Of a DNA stretch of 64,000 nucleotides, positions 32,982-41,329 are shown one piece after another. A program made the translations under genes and the position numbers. Below the pieces are notes generated by a model that ran no database searches, was not told where the DNA came from, and worked only from the letters and a program-made list of their open reading frames with translations. The stretch's first letter is position 1; each line of letters starts with the position of its first letter. Source of the stretch: Pseudanabaena sp. (GTDB lineage Bacteria > Cyanobacteriota > Cyanobacteriia > Pseudanabaenales > Pseudanabaenaceae); assembly GCA_003249015.1 (NCBI GenBank), contig QBLS01000009.1, positions 62,001 through 126,000 on the forward strand. The letters are read 5' to 3'.

Positions 32982-34616
32982 TTATCCGTAAGGTCTTGGA
33001 TAGGGTTTTAGCATTGGTGAAGCACGATAGACAGGAAAAATTTGTACTGCTTGACCGCCGCGCTTAATGGGAATATCAGCGATTTTTTCTAAGGATTGGA
33101 AATATCCTTGGTACTTGTCTAGGGGCTGAGGATAGCGATCATCTTTTAAAAATAGTTCTGAGGTCACATACAAAGAAGACTTGCCGACAAAATCTTCAGC
33201 TTTACTCCAATAGGCAAAGCCGCGCAGGTCTTCGTCAAAGCAGGTGACTTTTTTACCCAATGGCTCGATCGCCATGCCCACTTGCCCAGCCACAAAGAAA
33301 TTATTGCTAAATACAAAATCTGACTTGGCTAACTCTTCTTTTAATATTGGAGTGTCAATAAAAGCTTGGCGCAACTGCTCAATGTCAATCATTTGCGTAG
33401 AGGGATCGTCCTTAGCTTCCCAAAATCCACCTGCGATCGCGGCGCTTCCACCTTTTTGAGCAATACCCAAATGCACATGGAGCAGTCCAATCATCAGTAA
33501 CGGCAAAATCACAATACCCGAACCCCAGAGCCAATTGCGGATAAATTTGGGACGCTTTAACTGAACTGTAGCGGCGCGTTCACCAAGTAACAAGGTCGCG
33601 CCAAAAAATCCTGGCATATGCCATGAGGGCAGAATTTGAATGAAGCCGCCCATAAACGTAAATCCAAAGAAGATTGGCAGAGATACGCAAAGAATTAATA
33701 GTCTTTTTTGATGCAAGATTTCTGAGGCGATCGCTATTTGAGACTCTTGATCATCTTGAGCTTCTTGATTTTTCAGTTGACGATTTTTACTTGATAGCAA
33801 TTCTCCAAAGGTACGAAAACTCGTCCACCAAATTGGAATCCCAAAAGTGGGGAATAGATAGCCTAAAGCTACTAGAACTGTGACCAGCAAGCGTTCAAAG
33901 TTGTAGCCTTCAGATGGAACGGCGCGACCACTCTGAAAGCGAAATGAAGCCCATTCATGTTGGGCATTCCAGATAACGACAGGAGAAGTAACCGCTAGTA
34001 ATAAGGCGATCGCTACCAAATTCCAGACTGAAAATAAGGCGCGGCGATGGCGGTTACTAATTAGGCAAAATAAGCCAATGCCGCCACCTAATAGCACTCC
34101 ATGATATTTACCCAAAAAGGCTAGTCCCACTAATAGACCAATTAGAGCAAATCGATAGGTGGGCTGATACTCTCTAGTGTGATCGTTGGGAAAAAACTCC
34201 TCGGTGGCGACCCATAGACAAACTGCCCAGAAAAACATCAAGGCATTGTCAGGAAGCGTAAGAATCCCGAAGGCAATCTGAAAAATGGGAATAGTCGTTA
34301 ATATTGCCAGAGTTAAAGTTGCTGCGCGATCGCCAAATAACTTTTTGCTAGCTAAATAGGTAAAGAACAATGTGCCTGTGTAGAGCAGCACCCCACCGAT
34401 GCGGATTGTAAAAGGAGTGACTGCACCCGTGAGCCAAACTCCCAATCCCGCCGTAAAAGCGACTAAGGGCGGATGATCAAAATAGCTCAGGTTTAGGTTT
34501 TGGGTGTAAAGGTAATAGTAAGCTTCGTCAAAGCCCACATTTAGATAAATCGAACAGATCACCCTAAACAGCAGTCCCCACAACAATATGGCGATCACCC
34601 ACCTATCAACTTTCAT
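32982..34616 (-). CDS. Family 39 glycosyltransferase (PMT_2 type)
   Basis: A 544-residue integral membrane protein with about 9-11 hydrophobic helices. The first loop contains the family's acidic motif (GFDEAYYYLYTQNLNLSYFDHPPL), the site that in PMT/ArnT-like enzymes binds metal and polyprenyl-phosphate sugar. It should transfer a sugar from a lipid carrier to a protein or envelope glycan on the outer face of the plasma membrane. The C-terminal soluble part (about 400-540) is less conserved. Its gene ends close to a hairpin. Confidence 0.85.
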   Translation of the reverse strand: MKVDRWVIAILLWGLLFRVICSIYLNVGFDEAYYYLYTQNLNLSYFDHPPLVAFTAGLGVWLTGAVTPFTIRIGGVLLYTGTLFFTYLASKKLFGDRAATLTLAILTTIPIFQIAFGILTLPDNALMFFWAVCLWVATEEFFPNDHTREYQPTYRFALIGLLVGLAFLGKYHGVLLGGGIGLFCLISNRHRRALFSVWNLVAIALLLAVTSPVVIWNAQHEWASFRFQSGRAVPSEGYNFERLLVTVLVALGYLFPTFGIPIWWTSFRTFGELLSSKNRQLKNQEAQDDQESQIAIASEILHQKRLLILCVSLPIFFGFTFMGGFIQILPSWHMPGFFGATLLLGERAATVQLKRPKFIRNWLWGSGIVILPLLMIGLLHVHLGIAQKGGSAAIAGGFWEAKDDPSTQMIDIEQLRQAFIDTPILKEELAKSDFVFSNNFFVAGQVGMAIEPLGKKVTCFDEDLRGFAYWSKAEDFVGKSSLYVTSELFLKDDRYPQPLDKYQGYFQSLEKIADIPIKRGGQAVQIFPVYRASPMLKPYPRPYG

Positions 34617-34652
34617 TCTATATATCCCTTAATAAGCTTCTGCTGAAAAGCT

Positions 34653-34730
34653 TACAGCGCTTTGCGCTTAAACCCAAACCAAGAAAAAACTTGCCAGCGT
34701 TGCTAAGCAACACTGGCAAGTTTTTTCTTG
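34653..34730 (-). repeat. Hairpin plus tail element, copy 3
   Basis: On the minus strand: hairpin AAGAAAAAACTTGCCAG... / ...CTGGCAAGTTTTTTCTT, then TGGGTTTAAGCGC and AAAGCGCTGTA, ending 37 bp before the start codon of the family 39 glycosyltransferase. Confidence 0.65.
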
Positions 34731-34819
34731 TGGTTCGGTTGATCAGCAAGGCGGCTTTGCCCTTGTAAAACCAAACAAAGAAATGGCGTAGCCATTTCTT
34801 TATTTGAAAAACCATACTG

Positions 34820-34930
34820 TAGCTATCCTAAATGAGTTGTGAGAGGCTTCGACTTCGCTCAGCCAGCAATATAGGCTGGCTGAGCGAAGTCGAAGCCCTG
34901 TTTTTCTCTAAATGATTTAGGACAGCTATA
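34820..34930. repeat. MITE-like element, family D
   Basis: Ends TAGCTATCCTAAAT and ATTTAGGACAGCTA; inner inverted repeat GGCTTCGACTTCGCTCAGCC / GGCTGAGCGAAGTCGAAGCC. Confidence 0.8.
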
Positions 34931-35067
34931 GTTTTATACAAATTCAAAAGGCAAATGGCGGCGCTAAGCGCCGCCATTTGCCTTTTGGTCAAAGCGATGC
35001 TTCGCGAGACAGTAAAACACTATATAATTCGCCATGATTACCTGAAAATTAGACGGAGGAGATTGAG

Positions 35068-35331
35068 ATGGCGAGAGAACCCAGAAAACCTAATGAATAT
35101 ATCGTGCACTTAAAGCTAGAAGGTGGACAGGAAGTCACCACAAAATTTACCACTATCGAAGAAGTTAAAACTTGGTATGCTTCCCAGTTCAAGGCAAAAT
35201 CGGGAGAAGATGATCTGATGCCGATTCCTGTCAGAGCCGAGCTAAATGAAATTTTGTTAGTTCGTCCTAAGCGAGTGATTGCCATCCATGTAGAACCAAT
35301 CTACTCCTCCAGCGTAGAAATGTTTGCCTAA
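35068..35331 (+). CDS. Conserved small hypothetical protein
   Basis: An 87-residue acidic soluble protein (HLKLEGGQEVTTKFTTIEEV, then IPVRAELNEILLVRPKRVIAIHVEPIY). The alternation of short strands and helices suggests a small alpha/beta fold. I do not recognise a named family. A strong ribosome-binding site GGAGGAG precedes the ATG by 7 nt, so translation is well supported. A terminator-like palindrome (35345-35416) follows. Confidence 0.7.
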   Translation: MAREPRKPNEYIVHLKLEGGQEVTTKFTTIEEVKTWYASQFKAKSGEDDLMPIPVRAELNEILLVRPKRVIAIHVEPIYSSSVEMFA

Positions 35332-35344
35332 AATTAATAAGGGA

Positions 35345-35416
35345 TGCAATAAAAAATGATTTTTGAGGGCGAGGCAAAGCTGCACCCTCAAAAATCTGAT
35401 TTTTTATTAAATTGCG
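35345..35416 (+). terminator. Terminator palindrome
   Basis: Arms GCAATAAAAAATGATTTTTG and CAAAAATCTGATTTTTTATT with an inner GAGGGCG/CACCCTC stem; slightly imperfect. Confidence 0.7.
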
Positions 35417-35448
35417 GAACCCTTGTTAATTTATAGAATGAAATTTCC

Positions 35449-36384
35449 ATGCCTTTACATCAAGTTTCTGGGCGATCGCGTTTAGGTTTAGCGCTATCGC
35501 TGCTCACCGTTCTGCTTTGGGGAGTGTTAGCCGTCGCGCTGAAAATCGTCACCCAAGAGCTAGATCCTTTTACAGTGACTTGGTTTCGCTTCACCGTTGC
35601 TGGTGTGCTATTAGGACTATATCTAGCAATCCGTCAGCAGCTACCAACATGGCAACAGCTCACAAAGATACCGTGGCAGATATTGGCGATCGCTGTTGTC
35701 GGCTTATCCCTCAATTACATTTTGTTTCTGATTGGCTTAAGCAAAACCTCAGCGAACAATGCTCAAGTCATCACCCAGATCGCCCCTGTGATGATGGGAA
35801 TCTTTTCCCTGATTATTTTTAAAGAAAAATATAACTATCGGCAGTGGATGGGTGTCGCAATTTTAATTTGTGGGTTAATCCTGTTTTCTAACGAGCAAGT
35901 GCGATCGCTAGTTACCACCTTTGACAGCTATATGTGGGGCAATGTTTTGTTGCTATTAGGAGCCGTGGTTTGGGCTTTTTATGGCATTGCCCAAAAACAA
36001 CTGCTCCAAAGCTTGCCTTCCAGTTACATCATGCTTTGCATATACCTGAGTGCGGCGGTGCTATTTACACCTACGGCTAGCCCTGCTAAGTTGCTCAGTC
36101 TTTCAGGATTACACTTGGCGATTTTAATATTTTGTGCCTTAAATACTCTAATTGCTTATGGAGCCTTTGCCGCCGCCCTAGAACATTGGCAAGCCTCACG
36201 GGTTAGCATTGTGCTGACTTTGACACCCTTAGTCACCTTGGCGGCTTCGTTAGCCCTACCCAACTTTATACCCCAATTGCTATCCCCTTCGCCTTTGAGC
36301 CTATTGGGATGGGTCGGCGCGATCGCAGTTATATGCGGCTCAATGACGATCTCCTTGAGCGAAACCAAGAAAGCTGCAATCTAA
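35449..36384 (+). CDS. EamA/DMT-family transporter
   Basis: A 311-residue inner-membrane protein with ten hydrophobic segments forming two EamA repeats (about 10-140 and 160-305). The N-terminal block LLWGVLAVALKIVTQELDPFTVTWFRF and the repeat-end FKEKYNYRQWMGVAILICGL are typical. These permeases export or import small metabolites; the substrate is not predictable. Confidence 0.9.
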   Translation: MPLHQVSGRSRLGLALSLLTVLLWGVLAVALKIVTQELDPFTVTWFRFTVAGVLLGLYLAIRQQLPTWQQLTKIPWQILAIAVVGLSLNYILFLIGLSKTSANNAQVITQIAPVMMGIFSLIIFKEKYNYRQWMGVAILICGLILFSNEQVRSLVTTFDSYMWGNVLLLLGAVVWAFYGIAQKQLLQSLPSSYIMLCIYLSAAVLFTPTASPAKLLSLSGLHLAILIFCALNTLIAYGAFAAALEHWQASRVSIVLTLTPLVTLAASLALPNFIPQLLSPSPLSLLGWVGAIAVICGSMTISLSETKKAAI

Positions 36385-36430
36385 AGTTGTTGATGTTCAA
36401 ATTTAAGTTAAAAAAAATATTGAAAAGGTA

Positions 36431-36461
36431 TTGCGCGATCGCGCCATCTATACGCTATACT
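36431..36461 (+). promoter_or_regulatory. Candidate promoter of tRNA-Asn
   Basis: TTGCGC (36431-36436) and TATACT (36456-36461) separated by 19 bp, about 50 bp before the tRNA. The -10 matches well; the spacing is on the long side. Confidence 0.4.
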
Positions 36462-36513
36462 TAGTAACGCTGAAGTCAAAGGTTAATTTATTAACCGATT
36501 CACACACCTACAT

Positions 36514-36585
36514 TCCTCGGTAGCTCAGCGGTAGAGCAATCGGCTGTTAACCGATCGGTCGCAGGTTCGAATCCCGCCCGGGGAG
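36514..36585 (+). tRNA. tRNA-Asn (anticodon GUU)
   Basis: 72 nt. Acceptor TCCTCGG pairs with CCGGGGA (one G-T pair); D-arm AGCTCAGCGGTAGAGC; anticodon stem ATCGG...CCGAT with loop CTGTTAA presenting GTT; T-arm CAGGTTCGAATCCCG; discriminator G. CCA is not encoded. A terminator hairpin follows. Confidence 0.97.
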
Positions 36586-36591
36586 TTTAAT

Positions 36592-36625
36592 CAAAAAAGA
36601 GATGCGTCAGCATCTCTTTTTTTTG
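36592..36625 (+). terminator. Terminator of tRNA-Asn
   Basis: 14-bp stem CAAAAAAGAGATGC / GCATCTCTTTTTTTTG with a 4-nt loop and T-run, 6 bp after the tRNA. Confidence 0.9.
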
Positions 36626-36646
36626 CATGAACGGATGGTGGTTCTT

Positions 36647-37279
36647 CTACTGGCAACTTATCAAAGCTTCAATATCTGCTGATACGATCTTATCCAAATT
36701 GCGTGTAATCTTGGCGATTTCCCAATCCCACCAAGCTATTTCCAGTAATGATTGAATTGTTTTACTGTCAAAGCGCTGACGTATACATTTAGCGGGATTG
36801 CCACCAAAAATCGTGTAGGGCGGAATGTCACCTACCACCACTGATTTCGCGGCAATAATTGCTCCATCGCCTACCTGTACCCCTGGCATAAATACTGTTT
36901 CGTAACCAACCCATACATCATTGCCAATTACCGTATTGCCTTTGTAGGGAAGTTTTTCCGCTTGGGGTTCAGCTTTTTCCCAGCCATTTCCAAAGATATA
37001 AAATGGATAGGTAGAAAAGCCATCTAATTGATGATTTGCGCCATTCATGATAAATTTCACGCCTCTCGCCAAGGCGCAAAATTTTCCAATGATTAGCTGA
37101 TCTCCAATAAATGGGAAGTGATACAGAACATTGCGCTCAAAATTTTCTGAGTCTTCTGGATCATCGTAATAGGTGTAATCGCCAATGATGATATTAGGAT
37201 TTGATACCGTGTTCTGAATGAAGCAGATCTGCGGAAATCCCTTCATTGGATGTTTGTCTTTAGGATCGGCTCCGTACAA
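36647..37279 (-). CDS. Vat/XAT-type hexapeptide O-acetyltransferase
   Basis: A 210-residue left-handed beta-helix acetyltransferase close to the Vat streptogramin and xenobiotic acetyltransferases. Diagnostic segments: GDYTYYDDPEDSENFERNVLYHFPF, KFCALARGVKFIMNGANHQLDG (with the catalytic histidine), FGNGWEK, GNDVWVGYETVFMPGVQVGDGAIIAAKSVVV and IFGGNPAKCIRQRF. It transfers acetyl from acetyl-CoA to a hydroxyl. Whether it inactivates an antibiotic is unknown; many chromosomal homologues do not. The TTG at 37279 has GGGAG 7 nt upstream, and its N-terminus aligns with the family (G-x-x-P...HPMKG). Confidence 0.88.
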   Translation of the reverse strand: MYGADPKDKHPMKGFPQICFIQNTVSNPNIIIGDYTYYDDPEDSENFERNVLYHFPFIGDQLIIGKFCALARGVKFIMNGANHQLDGFSTYPFYIFGNGWEKAEPQAEKLPYKGNTVIGNDVWVGYETVFMPGVQVGDGAIIAAKSVVVGDIPPYTIFGGNPAKCIRQRFDSKTIQSLLEIAWWDWEIAKITRNLDKIVSADIEALISCQ

Positions 37280-37309
37280 AATATTCTCCCGCCTTAATAG
37301 CTAGAACTT

Positions 37310-37350
37310 AGAAAGCTGTTCCGCCCGCGTAGCGGGCGGAACAGCTTTCT
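37310..37350 (-). repeat. Palindrome upstream of the acetyltransferase gene
   Basis: Perfect 19-bp arms AGAAAGCTGTTCCGCCCGC / GCGGGCGGAACAGCTTTCT with loop GTA; same inner core as family A. It lies 31 bp upstream of the start codon, so it cannot terminate that gene; it is downstream of the GGDEF-EAL gene in the same strand and may end its transcript. Confidence 0.75.
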
Positions 37351-37435
37351 GGTTTTATATCCTAACCAATGTTGATTTGTATAGCTGTAGTCGTTCTTGC
37401 TTCTTTGTTTTATGATTGTAGAGGTACACTATTGG

Positions 37436-39538
37436 CTATGCTTCTAAACTTGAACGAATCCATTGGGTAGCTCTTTCGCAATCAAGAGGATGAGAGATAA
37501 AAAATCCTTGAATTTCAATATGACTACCTCCAATATCTTCAAAATAATTTAGCTCCTGCGCTGTTTCTACACCTTCCACAACAACACCCATCCCCAAATT
37601 ATTTGCTAGGCGCAAGATTGATTGGATAATCCTTTTACTCTTAGCATCAGAAAAAATTCTATTTGTAAAACTACGATCAATCTTTAAGACATCAATTGGT
37701 AGGTTTTGGAGATAACTAAAAGATGAGTATCCAGCACCAAAGTCATCGATATAGACCTGCATCCCAATTTCCCGTAATTGTTCTAATTTCTGTGAAGAAA
37801 CTTCAATGTTTTCCATCAGAACTGTTTCTGTAATTTCCAACTTAATCAGGCTGGGAGCAATGTTTCGCTCTTTCATAATCGATTGAACGCAGTCTACAAA
37901 GTCTGGCTGGACAACTTGCAATGTCGATACATTTACGCTCAAAGTTAAATTTTTCAAATTAGGGAAATCCTGTTGCCAAGCCAATAGTTGATCGCAAGCA
38001 GTTTCTAGCACCCAATACCCAATTGGCACAATCTCACCGATTTCTTCTGCCACAACCAAAAACTCCTGCGGCGAGATCATTCCCTGTAATGGATGTTGCC
38101 ATCTTAATAGAACTTCAAAGCCAGTGAGTAAATGTTGATGAATTGAGACAATTGGTTGATAAACTAAGCGGAACTCTTGCCTTTCGAGGGCTTTACGCAA
38201 ATCATTTTCTAGTTGCCAACGCAACTTAGCACCTTGATTGATACTGCTATTGAATACAGTTTTTTTGCCTTTGCCAATTTTTTTGGCGTGGTGCATCGCA
38301 ATATTGGCATCTCTGAGTACTTCATTGGCGTAAATATACTCAGTATCGCTAATGGCAATACCAATATTTACGGATAAGAAAAAGCGATCGCCTTCAATCT
38401 CAAAAGGTTGACTTATCTCTTCTAAGATTTGATCGGCTAAATTTGTAACTGATTCTAAGCTTTCTATATCCTCAACTAGGATGACAAACTTGTTACCATC
38501 AATCTTGGCAAGGGATCTTTGAATATTACGATATTTAATGAGGCGAGAACTAATACTAACTAATAGCTGATCGTCAATAGATATGCCAAAGTTTTCATTA
38601 GCTAGCCTAGCGCGATCGCACTCTATAAATAGAACTGCAAAATTACTATTAACATCAGCTTGAGACTTAGCAAAAGCTAAATCTAGCAGTTCCATAAAGG
38701 CTTCTCGATTGGGCAATCCCGTTAGAGAATCATGGATCTGGTTATAGTGTAAGGCGGCAATTACTTGATCGCGCTCTTTTTTAATTGAGTCTGATCTAGT
38801 CAGCAAGTGCATCTGATGGATAGAAATCGCCAACTGAACTGTCGCCTTTTCTAAAAATTCAACTTCCCATTCTTCCCAAGTACGGACTTGATCGTATTGA
38901 TGAATAATGAGCAAACCCCATGATTTCTTGCCATCAGGAATAGCAATAATAATTGCTGAACATATCCCCTTAGCTTTTAAGCTCTCAACAATTAAGCGAT
39001 CGCCCTCAAAGGTGTCAATGTCAACAATAACTTGGCTAATACATTTTTGATAATTATTTAGCCATTCTGGATCTGTATATACTGATGGAAGTGAATCTGG
39101 CAATAGCGATCGGCTCGGATCTTTGACAAATTCATATTGGATATTGGAACCCGATTGACCTGATGATTGCTCTGATAGTTGATGTATTATTATTTGGTCA
39201 ATTTGCAGTAATTGATATATCTCCAGAGCAAATGTTTCTAGCATTTCCTCTAAATCAATTGACTGCTTCAATCGCGCAAAGATTAGTGCTAATAATGTGT
39301 AAATCTTATCTTCATTTGGCAGATCCGTGTTGGGACTCGCTTGATAAAGTTGCTTAAGTCTTTGTTTGAGTCTTAAAGATTCTCTCTCCATTTCATCAAA
39401 ACAATCAAACAGCTTTTCTCCAGAGTCTTTAATACTCAGAATGTCACTTTGTTGAGATGAATTTAATGTCTGATCGTTACTTAAACGATTAGCACATTCA
39501 AGTAGTGATAACAGAATGTCGGATAATTCTTCACGCAT
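37436..39538 (-). CDS. GAF-GGDEF-EAL protein, probable c-di-GMP phosphodiesterase
   Basis: A 700-residue soluble protein: coiled N-terminus (1-60), GAF (about 65-225), GGDEF (about 270-425) and EAL (about 440-695). The cyclase signature GGDEF is replaced by IDGNKF, so synthesis of c-di-GMP is unlikely. The EAL domain reads EVLLRWQHP (ExL kept), NVST near its expected metal site, ITETVL, and DDFGAGYSSFSYLQNLPIDVLKID, so the metal ligands look intact. Likely a GAF-regulated c-di-GMP hydrolase. No neighbour is an obvious partner, but ComFB domains (c-di-GMP receptors in other cyanobacteria) are encoded at 61044. Confidence 0.9.
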   Translation of the reverse strand: MREELSDILLSLLECANRLSNDQTLNSSQQSDILSIKDSGEKLFDCFDEMERESLRLKQRLKQLYQASPNTDLPNEDKIYTLLALIFARLKQSIDLEEMLETFALEIYQLLQIDQIIIHQLSEQSSGQSGSNIQYEFVKDPSRSLLPDSLPSVYTDPEWLNNYQKCISQVIVDIDTFEGDRLIVESLKAKGICSAIIIAIPDGKKSWGLLIIHQYDQVRTWEEWEVEFLEKATVQLAISIHQMHLLTRSDSIKKERDQVIAALHYNQIHDSLTGLPNREAFMELLDLAFAKSQADVNSNFAVLFIECDRARLANENFGISIDDQLLVSISSRLIKYRNIQRSLAKIDGNKFVILVEDIESLESVTNLADQILEEISQPFEIEGDRFFLSVNIGIAISDTEYIYANEVLRDANIAMHHAKKIGKGKKTVFNSSINQGAKLRWQLENDLRKALERQEFRLVYQPIVSIHQHLLTGFEVLLRWQHPLQGMISPQEFLVVAEEIGEIVPIGYWVLETACDQLLAWQQDFPNLKNLTLSVNVSTLQVVQPDFVDCVQSIMKERNIAPSLIKLEITETVLMENIEVSSQKLEQLREIGMQVYIDDFGAGYSSFSYLQNLPIDVLKIDRSFTNRIFSDAKSKRIIQSILRLANNLGMGVVVEGVETAQELNYFEDIGGSHIEIQGFFISHPLDCERATQWIRSSLEA

Positions 39539-39587
39539 AGTAACGACTTGAATAAGTTCGGCAGTTTCACAATAACTTGCGCTTTCT

Positions 39588-39641
39588 TATAAATAATTAC
39601 TAGTGCGCGGCGCGACTGCACACTAGTAATTGTTTACTTTA
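39588..39641 (-). repeat. Palindrome between Ycf51 and the GGDEF-EAL gene
   Basis: AATTACTAGTG...CACTAGTAATT flanking GCGCGGCGCGAC, 50 bp after the start of the downstream gene's upstream region; both genes are on the minus strand, so it can serve as the terminator of the Ycf51-like gene. Confidence 0.6.
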
Positions 39642-39678
39642 TAGCACCCATAGCAGTCCTAAAATTAGCTTCCTAAAA

Positions 39679-40194
39679 TTAGCTCTGGGTGAGTTCAGCA
39701 AACTTATCATCAAAAATCTCTATCTCTAGATCACGATCATCGCGTAGGCTGAGCGATCGCTTGACATAGCCCAGATAAACTGGCTTGGACACCCCTTCGC
39801 GAGGATGCACAATTGTCCTAGCATAAATAGTCAACTGCTTGTCACCTTGGTTGTTGCGCCCAGAGGAAAATAAGTTGCTACTCGCTTGTTTTAGCGTTGA
39901 CTCAAGTTCATCATGGGTAATAGTTGGGGCGACCGCGATCGTTGCTCGCGATCCAAAGCGATCATAGACCAGTTTAAACGGGACAGAGCCTTGAACTGAT
40001 GAGCGGGTAATAGGCTCAAAGCTGAGGGAAAACAGACCCACTACCAAAACTACGGAAAATAGGGTTACACCCACCATCCGATAGCGCCAACTCCACTGTT
40101 GAGACATAGCTAGCCCTGTAATCAGAGCGCAGACCAACACAAACACGCCCATTCCTTGTGCAAGCTGACCAAATAAAGCAGGCGTTAACGACAT
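39679..40194 (-). CDS. Ycf51 / DUF2518 family protein
   Basis: A 171-residue protein with two N-terminal membrane helices (about 12-30 and 40-58) and a soluble domain. The conserved blocks YRMVGVTLFSVVLVVGLFSLSFEP, VPFKLVYDRFGSRATIAVAPTITHDELE and VSKPVYLGYVKRSLSLRDD identify Ycf51, conserved in cyanobacteria and some algal plastids, function unknown. It lies alone on the minus strand between mtnP and the GGDEF-EAL gene. Confidence 0.85.
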   Translation of the reverse strand: MSLTPALFGQLAQGMGVFVLVCALITGLAMSQQWSWRYRMVGVTLFSVVLVVGLFSLSFEPITRSSVQGSVPFKLVYDRFGSRATIAVAPTITHDELESTLKQASSNLFSSGRNNQGDKQLTIYARTIVHPREGVSKPVYLGYVKRSLSLRDDRDLEIEIFDDKFAELTQS

Positions 40195-40305
40195 AACTTA
40201 TTCTTTTTATAAATATAACTACTCAGCCCATTTTATAGTGGCTTGCACAGTTATACCAATTCACGAAAGCGTGACAATACTTTAATTTGACTTTAATTTG
40301 ATCAC

Positions 40306-40352
40306 AAAATCAATTTCTGGCATTGTGGCAAAGCCGCACACCAGAAATTGGT
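40306..40352 (-). terminator. Hairpin at the end of mtnP
   Basis: AAATCAATTTCTGG / CCAGAAATTGGTTT arms around GTGGC-AAA-GCCGCAC, 6 bp after the mtnP stop on the minus strand. Confidence 0.75.
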
Positions 40353-40357
40353 TTCGT

Positions 40358-41233
40358 TTAGAGATATTTCTGCAAGATAACTTTGAGGCGATCGCGACTT
40401 GCATCAGAAATATGACTGAGGTCAGTCAAAATCGAGGTCTTAAGGGCATGGTGAGCCTCAGACTTGGGCGGATTAGTGGCAATCTTAGCAACCGCACGTT
40501 GGATTACCTGTTGAGCATTGAGAGCATTTTTTTGCAAATTTTGAATGATCATTTCCACGGTCACACTTTCATGATCATCATGCCAGCAGTCATAGTCAGT
40601 GACCAATGCGATCGAGGCGTAGGCGATTTCGGCTTCACGGGCTAGCTTTGCCTCTGTGAGATTAGTCATGCCGATCACTTTTGCGCCCCAACTGCGATAG
40701 AGCAAGGACTCGGCTTTGGTGGAAAAGGCTGGTCCCTCCATGCACAGATAGATCCCGCCTTTGTGAACTTTACTGCGCCCCAACTCCACCCCATCAGCAG
40801 CCGAAGCGACGACCGACAGTAAGGACTTACAAATTGGCTCCCCAAAGGCAACATGGGCAACAATCCCCTGTCCAAAAAATGTAGCTTGACGGCTAGTAGT
40901 GCGATCAATAAATTGATCTGGCAAAACAATATCAAGAGGTTTAGCGTATTCTTGCAAAGATCCAACTGCGGAGGCGGAAAGAATATATTCCACGCCAAGG
41001 CTTTTCATGGCATAGATATTGGCGCGATAGGGAACCTCGGTGGGAAGTAAATGGTGCGATCGCCCATGTCTTGCCAGAAATAACACAGGAGTTCCCGACA
41101 GTTCACCGTAAATGAGCGCATCTGAGGTTTTACCAAAGGGTGTTTCGATGTTGACTTCTTGGATATTAGTAAGAGCAGACATTTTATAGAGTCCACTGCC
41201 GCCGATGATGCCGATTTGGGCTGTGACCGTCAT
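40358..41233 (-). CDS. mtnP: S-methyl-5'-thioadenosine phosphorylase
   Basis: It cleaves methylthioadenosine to adenine and methylthioribose 1-phosphate in methionine salvage and polyamine by-product removal. 291 residues with [78 protein letters not shown] and the base-binding VTDYDCW. The aspartate of TDYDCW indicates 6-aminopurine (adenine) use. Complete length for the family. Confidence 0.95.
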   Translation of the reverse strand: MTVTAQIGIIGGSGLYKMSALTNIQEVNIETPFGKTSDALIYGELSGTPVLFLARHGRSHHLLPTEVPYRANIYAMKSLGVEYILSASAVGSLQEYAKPLDIVLPDQFIDRTTSRQATFFGQGIVAHVAFGEPICKSLLSVVASAADGVELGRSKVHKGGIYLCMEGPAFSTKAESLLYRSWGAKVIGMTNLTEAKLAREAEIAYASIALVTDYDCWHDDHESVTVEMIIQNLQKNALNAQQVIQRAVAKIATNPPKSEAHHALKTSILTDLSHISDASRDRLKVILQKYL

Positions 41234-41287
41234 AATTTTTTAGGGATTGGTAGTTGAGAAACTGGGCAAATTTTACAGCAATAAAAG

Positions 41288-41328
41288 CCAGAGAAAGTTC
41301 CGCCACAACGCGACGGAACTTTCTTGGC
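41288..41328 (-). terminator. Hairpin at the end of hslO
   Basis: Arms AGAAAGTTCCG / CGGAACTTTCT around CCACAACGCGA, starting next to the hslO stop codon. Confidence 0.7.
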
Positions 41329-41329
41329 A

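Larger units (their letters stand above)
34617..35067. other. 450-bp spacer with four repeat elements
   Basis: In order: tail element (34653-34676), its hairpin (34683-34730), a partial family-C element (34772-34812), a family-D element (34820-34930) and a GGCGGCGC-TAA-GCGCCGCC palindrome (about 34948-34990). No gene apart from repeat-derived frames. Confidence 0.7.

Noticed and set aside
34618-34815. 65-codon minus-strand frame before the family 39 glycosyltransferase
   Set aside because: Entirely made of hairpin and repeat sequence.
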